Part shown: positions 59,218 to 64,000 of the stretch, piece after piece
Numbering within the stretch: position 1 is the first letter of the stretch
Layout of the letters: every line of letters starts with the position of its first letter
From: an uncultured Bacteroidia bacterium
Lineage (GTDB): Bacteria; Bacteroidota; Bacteroidia; Bacteroidales; UBA932
Direction: 5' to 3'
DNA length: 64,000 bases
Assembly: GCA_902768665.1 (NCBI GenBank)
Contig: CACXMA010000002.1
Coordinates: 54,772 to 118,771, forward strand
Translations under genes and position numbers: made by a program
The notes under the pieces: generated by a model
What the model was told of the DNA's origin: nothing
The model's database searches: none
Seen by the model: the letters and a program-made list of their open reading frames with translations, nothing else

Positions 59218-59735
59218 AACCGACCCGCATCAGTTTCTTCTGGATGTTCGTCATCCTGACCTTCGCACAGATGCTCATCACCAACTACCTGCATCTGAGC
59301 TACTACATCACGCTGAGCATCCTGCCGACGCTGATTCTCTTCCTCCCGATCCGCATCGGGACCGTCGGCGCCATGATCATCGCCTTCCTGACCGGCTTTG
59401 CCGTCGACTTTTTCGCCGAGGGGCTCATCGGCCTCAACATGCTGGCCCTCGTTCCCGTCGCCTTTGTCCGCCGGCAGCTGCTGACGCTCGTCTTCGGCGG
59501 GGAAATCTTTGCCCGCCAGGAGGATCCCTCCGCCAGTAAAAGCGGCTTCGGTGCCGTCCTGCTGGCCATTCTGCTGGCCCAGGCGCTCTTCCTCGGCATC
59601 TATATCTGGGCCGACGGCGCAGGCATGCGCCCGATGTGGTTCAACCTCCTGCGCTTCGCCTGCTCGCTCGGCGCCGGGACCGCCCTGTCGCTGTTCGCCG
59701 CTGACCTGCTCTCCGGGGACGACCGAAAAAACTGA
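59214..59735 (+). CDS. mreD: Rod-shape determining protein MreD
   Basis: 173 residues, about five membrane helices (ISFFWMFVILTFAQMLITNY, ILFLPIRIGTVGAMIIAFLT, GFAVDFFAEGLIGLNMLAL). The G-x-x-x-D-F-F element is typical of the family. Position between mreC and PBP2 confirms the identity of this weakly conserved protein. Confidence 0.9.
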   Translation: MKPTRISFFWMFVILTFAQMLITNYLHLSYYITLSILPTLILFLPIRIGTVGAMIIAFLTGFAVDFFAEGLIGLNMLALVPVAFVRRQLLTLVFGGEIFARQEDPSASKSGFGAVLLAILLAQALFLGIYIWADGAGMRPMWFNLLRFACSLGAGTALSLFAADLLSGDDRKN

Positions 59736-59740
59736 CCACC

Positions 59741-61591
59741 ATGGAGCAGCCGCAGCAGAACAACCGCCATATCAAGCTGGCAATAGGCCTGCTGGTATTC
59801 GCCGCGATCCTGCTCGGCAAAATTTTCTATATCCAGGTCGTCGACAAAAGCTACCGCCAGGAAGCCATTGCGAACGCAATGGTCTATGAGAGCATCAACC
59901 CGACCCGCGGGGTCATCTACGACCGCAACCACGAGATTCTGGTCGGCAACAAGGTCGCCTACAACATCATGGTCACGCCCCGGGAGGTGCAGGAATTCGA
60001 CACCCTCGCCCTCGCCCGGGCGCTCGAGGTAGAGCCGGCCTGGATCGCCCAGAAGCTGGCGGAATATGAGCGCGACCGCCGCAGGATCGGTTTCCAGTCC
60101 GTCGTCATGATGCGGCATGTGCCCGCCGAGATCTATATCCGCTTCGAGGAGATCAAGTTCAAGTTCCCCGGCTTCAAGGGCCAGGTCAGCAGCATCCGCG
60201 ACTACCCCATCAACGCCGGCGGCAACCTCCTCGGCTATGTTTCCGAGGTCAACCAGGCCTATATCGACAAAGACCCGGAGAACTACCGCCCCGGCGACTT
60301 TGCCGGCCGCACCGGCCTCGAACTGGCCCGGGAGAAGGACCTTCGCGGCGAGAAGGGCTACCACGTCTTCCTCCGCAACGCCCGGAACCAGATTGAAGGC
60401 GCCTACAACGACGGCGCCGACGACAAGGAAGCCATCCCGGGAAAGGACATCGTGACGACGATCGACGCCTCCCTCCAGCAGTACGGGCAGGAGCTGATGG
60501 CCGGCAAGGTCGGTTCCGTCGTGGCCATCGAGCCGGGCAGCGGCGAGATCCTGGCGCTGATTTCGAGCCCGTCCATCGACGTCAACGTGCTGGCCGACTT
60601 CGGCAACAACTACAAAGCCCTGGTGAGCGACCCCTACAAGCCGCTGATGGACCGCGCCGTCCAGTCGGCCTATCCTCCCGGCTCGGTCTTCAAGCTCGTC
60701 AACGGCCTGATCGGCCTGCAGGAAGGGGTGCTGAAGCCGTCGGACCTCCACCCCTGCAACAGGGGCTATTACTACACCAAGACCCGCAAGCTCGGCTGCC
60801 ACGCCCACCGCAGCCCCATCAACCTCGAGGAAGCCGTCATGATGTCCTGCAACGCCTATTTCTGCTACGTGCTCAAGGACATCCTCGAGAACGACAAATA
60901 CGGCTCGATCCAGGAAGCCTTCGACCAGTGGAACGCCTATGTCCACAGCTTCGGTTTCGGCGAGAAGCTCGGCAGCGACTTCCCCTCGGAGCTGAGCGGG
61001 ACGATCCCTACCTCCGCCTACTATGACAAACTCTACGGCCGCCGCGGCTGGCGATTCCAGACCATCGTCTCGCTGTCCATCGGTCAGGGCGAAATCGGCG
61101 TCACACCGCTGCACATCGCCAATCTCTGCGCCACGGTGGCGAACCGCGGTTTCTACTACATCCCCCATATCGTCAAGGATTCCGAGGGGGTGGAGATTGA
61201 CCCGAAATACCACGAGAAGCACTATACCATGGTCGATCCCGAGCACTTCGAGAAGGTGATTCCGGGCATGTGGCGGGCCGTCAACGGCGGACCGAGCTCC
61301 GGCGGTACGGCCTGGCGCGCCGCCGTCCCCGGACTGGACCTCTGCGGCAAGACGGGCACCGCCCAGAATCCCCGCGGAGACGACAATTCCGTCTTTATCT
61401 GCTTCGCGCCGAAGGATGATCCGAAGATCGCCATCGCCGTCTATGTCGAGAACGGCGGTTTCGGCGCGTCGGTGGCCGCCCCCATCGCCTCGCTGATGGT
61501 GGAAAAATACCTGACCGGGCAGGTGAAACGGACGGAGATGGACAGGGAGGTCCGGCAGAAGGACCTGATGCACAAAGTCAAAAAGGATTAG
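59741..61591 (+). CDS. mrdA: Penicillin-binding protein 2 (elongation transpeptidase)
   Basis: 616 residues. One membrane helix (KLAIGLLVFAAILLGKIFYI) precedes a pedestal domain (INPTRGVIYDRNHEILVGN) and a transpeptidase domain. Motifs are SxxK in YPPGSVFKLVNGL (Ser ~315), SxN in MMSCNAYFCYVL and KTG in LCGKTGTAQNP. It crosslinks peptidoglycan made by RodA. Five bp after mreD and 2 bp before rodA. Confidence 0.96.
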   Translation: MEQPQQNNRHIKLAIGLLVFAAILLGKIFYIQVVDKSYRQEAIANAMVYESINPTRGVIYDRNHEILVGNKVAYNIMVTPREVQEFDTLALARALEVEPAWIAQKLAEYERDRRRIGFQSVVMMRHVPAEIYIRFEEIKFKFPGFKGQVSSIRDYPINAGGNLLGYVSEVNQAYIDKDPENYRPGDFAGRTGLELAREKDLRGEKGYHVFLRNARNQIEGAYNDGADDKEAIPGKDIVTTIDASLQQYGQELMAGKVGSVVAIEPGSGEILALISSPSIDVNVLADFGNNYKALVSDPYKPLMDRAVQSAYPPGSVFKLVNGLIGLQEGVLKPSDLHPCNRGYYYTKTRKLGCHAHRSPINLEEAVMMSCNAYFCYVLKDILENDKYGSIQEAFDQWNAYVHSFGFGEKLGSDFPSELSGTIPTSAYYDKLYGRRGWRFQTIVSLSIGQGEIGVTPLHIANLCATVANRGFYYIPHIVKDSEGVEIDPKYHEKHYTMVDPEHFEKVIPGMWRAVNGGPSSGGTAWRAAVPGLDLCGKTGTAQNPRGDDNSVFICFAPKDDPKIAIAVYVENGGFGASVAAPIASLMVEKYLTGQVKRTEMDREVRQKDLMHKVKKD

Positions 61592-61593
61592 CC

Positions 61594-63039
61594 ATGCTGG
61601 GAGCCAGGGAAAGAGGAATGAAACAGTCGTTCGACTGGGTGCTGGTGGGGGTTTACCTGCTGCTGGTGCTCATCGGCTGGGTCAATATCTATTCCGCCGG
61701 GCACACCGCCGAGGCGGGATCCATCGTCGACTTCGGGACCCGCGCCGGAAAGCAGTTCTTCTGGATCCTGACGGCGATCGGACTGGCCGTTTTCGTGCTG
61801 TTCGTCTTCAGTGCGCGCCTTTGGGAGGGGGTGGCCGTTCCGGTCTACCTTTTCGTGCTCCTGCTGCTGGCGGCGGTCATCTTCCTCGGCGTGGAGGTCA
61901 AGGGATCGCGGTCGTGGTTCGAATTCGGGCCCGTGCGCTTCCAGCCGGCGGAAATATCGAAAATATCGACTTCGCTCATGCTGGCGATGGTCATGGGGCG
62001 GCTCGGCTTCAAGATGGGCCGGGCCAAGGATTTCCTGACGGTCGTCGCCGTGCTCGCCGTCCCGATGATGATCATCCTGGCGGAAAAGGAGACGGGGTCG
62101 GCGCTCGTGTATCTCGGCTTCATCTTCGTGATGTACCGGGAGGGCCTGTCCGGCTGGCTGCTGACCCTGCTGGGCAGCTGCGTGCTGCTGTTTATCCTGA
62201 CGCTGACGGCATCCCCTTACGTGGCCGTGCTTGTCCTGACGGCGATCGCCGTGCTCTCGAACGCAGTCGTCAGCGGCAGATTCTGGAAATGGACGCTCTG
62301 GGGAGGGCTGTTCATTGCTGCTTTCGCCCTGCTGGCCTGGGGACTGGAAAAGGGCTACCTGCCGGCCCTGGTGGCGAAGATCGAGCCGATGTGGGTCCTT
62401 ATCGGCACGCTCGCCGTCGTTGTGACGGTCATGGCCTGGCGCTGCTTCCGCCGGCCGAACCGCTTCCTGGTCCATTCGATCCTTGGCTTCCTGGGCGGTC
62501 TCGTGCTGATCTTCTCGGTGGATTTCATCTTCGACCACGTGATGCAGGAGCACCAGCGCAAGCGCATCGAGGTGCTACTCGGCATGAAGGAGGACCCTTC
62601 GGGCGTCGGATATAACGTCCACCAGTCAATGATCGCCATCGGCTCGGGCGGGGTCGACGGGAAAGGTTACATGCAGGGCACCCAGACGGCCTTCGGCTTC
62701 GTCCCCGAGCAGTCGACCGACTTCATCTTCTGCACCGTCGGCGAGGAATGGGGCTTTGTCGGCTGTCTGATCGTCATCGCGCTGTACGTGTTCATGATCC
62801 TCCGCATCCTGCACGACGCCGAAGCGTCCCGGGAGGCCTTCACCCGCATCTACGGCTACTGCGTCGCCGCGTGCATCTTCATGCACCTGTTCATCAACAT
62901 CGGCATGACCATCGGCATCATGCCCGTCATCGGCATCCCCCTGCCGCTGCTCAGCTACGGCGGCTCCTCCCTGTGGGCCTTTACCGTGCTGATTTTCATC
63001 TTTATCGCCCTGGACCATCAGGAAAAGAAATATTTTTAG
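61594..63039 (+). CDS. mrdB: RodA, SEDS peptidoglycan glycosyltransferase
   Basis: 481 residues, about ten helices. SEDS motifs are VEVKGSRSWFEFGPVRFQPA, GSALVYLGFIFVMYREG, FVPEQSTDFIFCTVGEEWGF and GIMPVIGIPLPLLSYGGSSL. It polymerises glycan strands with PBP2. The protein is longer than E. coli RodA (~370) because of a ~90-residue extra central region (~190-300) with additional helices, common in Bacteroidetes. A second possible start is at 61618. The operon ends here; the tRNA-Leu promoter follows within a base. Confidence 0.95.
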   Translation: MLGARERGMKQSFDWVLVGVYLLLVLIGWVNIYSAGHTAEAGSIVDFGTRAGKQFFWILTAIGLAVFVLFVFSARLWEGVAVPVYLFVLLLLAAVIFLGVEVKGSRSWFEFGPVRFQPAEISKISTSLMLAMVMGRLGFKMGRAKDFLTVVAVLAVPMMIILAEKETGSALVYLGFIFVMYREGLSGWLLTLLGSCVLLFILTLTASPYVAVLVLTAIAVLSNAVVSGRFWKWTLWGGLFIAAFALLAWGLEKGYLPALVAKIEPMWVLIGTLAVVVTVMAWRCFRRPNRFLVHSILGFLGGLVLIFSVDFIFDHVMQEHQRKRIEVLLGMKEDPSGVGYNVHQSMIAIGSGGVDGKGYMQGTQTAFGFVPEQSTDFIFCTVGEEWGFVGCLIVIALYVFMILRILHDAEASREAFTRIYGYCVAACIFMHLFINIGMTIGIMPVIGIPLPLLSYGGSSLWAFTVLIFIFIALDHQEKKYF

Positions 63040-63047
63040 TACCTTTG
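63040..63047 (+). promoter_or_regulatory. -7 element TACCTTTG of tRNA-Leu
   Basis: Perfect TAnnTTTG starting one base after the rodA stop; predicted transcription start ~63054, nine bases before the tRNA 5' end. Confidence 0.7.
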
Positions 63048-63062
63048 CAACCCCAACCTCCC

Positions 63063-63372
63063 GCCTTGGTGGTGGAATGGTAGACACGAGGGACTTAAAC
63101 GTGCCAATGGCACAATTGAGTGCGCGCTCTGAAAAGAGAGACGTAGAATGTCGTAAATTCAAGGAAGCCTTAGCGGGTAATGCCGATGGTAATCTTGAGC
63201 CAAGCCTTCGAGAGAAGGAAGGTGCAGAGACTAGACACGACACACCTAAAGGGTTTAACCCCATGGTGAAGGAATAGTCCGGACCACAAACAGCGATGGT
63301 GGCGAAAGCCATAGTGGCAAGAAAATCCCTTGGCCCGAAACGGCCGTGCGGGTTCGAGTCCCGCCCGAGGCA
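63063..63372 (+). tRNA. tRNA-Leu(UAA), interrupted by a group I intron
   Basis: Exons 63063-63096 and 63322-63372 join to an 85-nt class II tRNA. Acceptor GCCTTGG pairs with CCGAGGC (one U.G), discriminator A; CCA is not encoded. The D arm is of Leu type (GGTGGAATGGTAGACAC). Anticodon stem AGGGA/TCCCT encloses loop CTTAAAA with anticodon TAA. The long variable arm is GGCC-CGAAAC-GGCC, and the T arm GCGGG-TTCGAGT-CCCGC. The intron splits the anticodon between U34 and A35, the classic site of tRNA-Leu(UAA) group I introns. UUA decoding requires splicing unless another UAA gene exists elsewhere. Confidence 0.95.
63097..63321 (+). ncRNA. Group I intron (IC3-like) in tRNA-Leu
   Basis: 225 nt, no endonuclease gene. 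P1: exon ACUU plus intron AA pairs with UUGAGU, giving the required U.G at the 5' splice site, with extension GTGCC-AAT-GGCAC. A GAAA-capped hairpin CTCT-GAAA-AGAG follows. Core elements: P (AATTCAAGGAAGCCT), Q (AATCTTGAGCCAAGCC), R (GTGCAGAGACTAGACACG) and S (AAGGAATAGTCC). P7 forms from GACTA (R) and TAGTC (S). Further GNRA hairpins are CCTTC-GAGA-GAAGG and TGGC-GAAA-GCCA. The last intron base is G (omega G). These elements closely resemble cyanobacterial and plastid tRNA-Leu introns. Confidence 0.95.
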
Positions 63373-63383
63373 CGCAAAAGCGA

Positions 63384-63414
63384 CGGAGATGTCCCCGATA
63401 AGGGGACATCTCCG
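63384..63414. repeat. Perfect 13-bp palindrome downstream of tRNA-Leu
   Basis: CGGAGATGTCCCC-GATAA-GGGGACATCTCCG. The same stem sequence recurs in the next hairpin (63434-63466), so the two are related repeat copies. Confidence 0.75.
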
Positions 63415-63433
63415 CATATAAAGGCCGATAATT

Positions 63434-63475
63434 GCGGAGATGTCCCTGTTTTTGGACCATCTCCGCAGTTTTTAA
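63434..63475 (+). terminator. Hairpin and T-run after tRNA-Leu (possibly bidirectional)
   Basis: GCGGAGATGTCC...GGACCATCTCCGC with one bulged base, followed by AGTTTTT. Ends at the stop of the convergent TfoX-domain gene. Confidence 0.6.
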
Positions 63476-63771
63476 CCACAAAGCACCGACATGGTGGCTT
63501 TAATGAGCGCCGTCAAGTAATCCCTGTCATCCACATCGCTGATATAGAAGTAGTCTTTGGCTCCTTCATACGGAGGCCGAAGGATGACTTCCTTCAGGAC
63601 GGCCCTGCCGGGCTCTGTCACTTTCACATAGAAGTTGTTGTCACAGATGAGCCCGAAGAGAACACCGTCGCAGTAGATGCAATAATCTCCCATCATCTTT
63701 TTCACGGCAATCTCACCGGCGCCGGAGCACTGGTCGATGATAAATTGGACGAAGTCTGGATTGCTAGCCAT
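63472..63771 (-). CDS. TfoX N-terminal-domain protein
   Basis: 99 residues. The pattern VQFIIDQCSGAGEIAVKKMMGDYCIYCDG (motif M-F/M-G-x-Y-x-x-Y near 25-32), VLFGLICDNNFYVKV and YFYISDVDDRDYLTALI fits the TfoX/Sxy N-terminal domain family. Stand-alone versions are widespread and need not control competence. It follows the toxin-like gene by 9 bp in the same direction. Confidence 0.85.
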   Translation of the reverse strand: MASNPDFVQFIIDQCSGAGEIAVKKMMGDYCIYCDGVLFGLICDNNFYVKVTEPGRAVLKEVILRPPYEGAKDYFYISDVDDRDYLTALIKATMSVLCG

Positions 63772-63780
63772 TTCGATTAA

Positions 63781-64000
63781 TTACAGATGCCTTTGATAAT
63801 CCATTTTCTCGTGGAGAATACGATCTACCTGGATTGAGCCCTCTTTGTGCTTCTTATAAAAGATAATGTGATGTCCGACCTTAAAACCAAAGAGCCCCGG
63901 TTTGATGACATCATATCTCTTTTCAAGGAAAACAGGCAGATTGTTCAATCCCTGAATAGCGCCATATATCTGCCGATAATAGATGACCGCCTGTTCTTCC
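63781..64000 (-). CDS. ParE/RelE-superfamily toxin-like protein (5' end outside window)
   Basis: An open frame enters from the right edge and stops at TAA 63783-63781. It gives 72 C-terminal residues, including AVIYYRQIYGAIQGLNNLPV, RYDVIKPGLFGFKVGHHIIF and YKKHKEGSIQVDRILHEKMD. The final R-I-L-H-x-x-M-D is the typical ParE/RelE ending. An antitoxin gene would be expected just outside the window. It is probably in one transcript with the TfoX-domain gene. Confidence 0.8.
   Translation of the reverse strand, partial: EEQAVIYYRQIYGAIQGLNNLPVFLEKRYDVIKPGLFGFKVGHHIIFYKKHKEGSIQVDRILHEKMDYQRHL

Noticed and set aside
63077-63277. 66-codon ORF overlapping tRNA-Leu
   Set aside because: It runs from the tRNA D arm through the intron core; every part is explained by the split tRNA and group I intron structure.
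63472-64000. Competence or mobile-island locus at the right edge
   Set aside because: One TfoX-domain gene and a partial toxin-like gene are not enough; no integrase, DNA-uptake gene or attachment repeat is visible inside the window.

Overview
The window looks like a chromosomal segment of a GC-rich (roughly 60%) member of the order Bacteroidales, possibly an Alistipes- or Cryptobacteroides-like gut lineage; the genus is a guess. Support comes from promoters with the Bacteroidetes -7 element TAnnTTTG, an UpxY-type antiterminator, fimbrillin-family lipoproteins, BACON-type repeats, FISUMP-like domains, a fused DAHP synthase/chorismate mutase and an OmpA protein with a lysine-rich linker. No transposase, phage gene, rRNA or CRISPR array is visible.

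Layout. 1-10.8 kb: surface-glycan genes. On the minus strand are a polymerase-like membrane protein, GT2, GT8, an OmpA-family protein, a beta-barrel protein and an O-acyltransferase. On the plus strand are LicD, a hexapeptide acetyltransferase, GT2, a Wzx-type flippase and a possible GT-D protein. 10.8-12.0 kb: a membrane protein and a membrane-anchored AraC-type regulator, preceded by a 20-bp-phased direct repeat. 12.2-22.4 kb: a polyprenyl-phosphate sugar transferase, upxY, a 63-codon gene and four large fimbrillin/adhesin lipoprotein genes, in tight head-to-tail order and closed by a hairpin. 22.5-24.2 kb: an IspD/TarI-like cytidylyltransferase and an SDR epimerase. 24.2-27.3 kb: rplM-rpsI-rpsB-tsf (minus). 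27.3-34.8 kb: three surface lipoproteins (minus). 34.8-37.2 kb: pyrH-frr-DAHPS/CM (minus). 37.2-46.9 kb: an isolated sdhC with its own terminator, hemW, small conserved genes, an M16-like protein without the zinc motif, a TPR-like protein and a U32 protein whose gene carries in-frame palindromic repeats. 46.96-47.85 kb: a gene-free, repeat-dense stretch. 47.9-57.2 kb: a lipoprotein, prmC-ddl-PBP1A, topA-Lrp and ispD. 57.3-63.0 kb: mreB-mreC-mreD-PBP2-rodA, the rod-shape/elongation operon. 63.06-63.37 kb: a tRNA-Leu(UAA) gene split by a 225-nt group I intron. The window ends in a TfoX-domain gene and a partial ParE/RelE-like toxin gene.

The most striking item is the intron-bearing tRNA-Leu. 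P1 (with the U.G pair at the splice site), the P/Q/R/S core elements, P7, GNRA-capped hairpins and the terminal G can all be read directly. That architecture is classically known from cyanobacteria and plastids and is unexpected in Bacteroidales. Second is a family of palindromic repeats that occurs between genes and also inside the U32 coding sequence without breaking the frame. Third is the fimbrial operon, which appears to be driven together with a glycan-priming transferase under an UpxY antiterminator.
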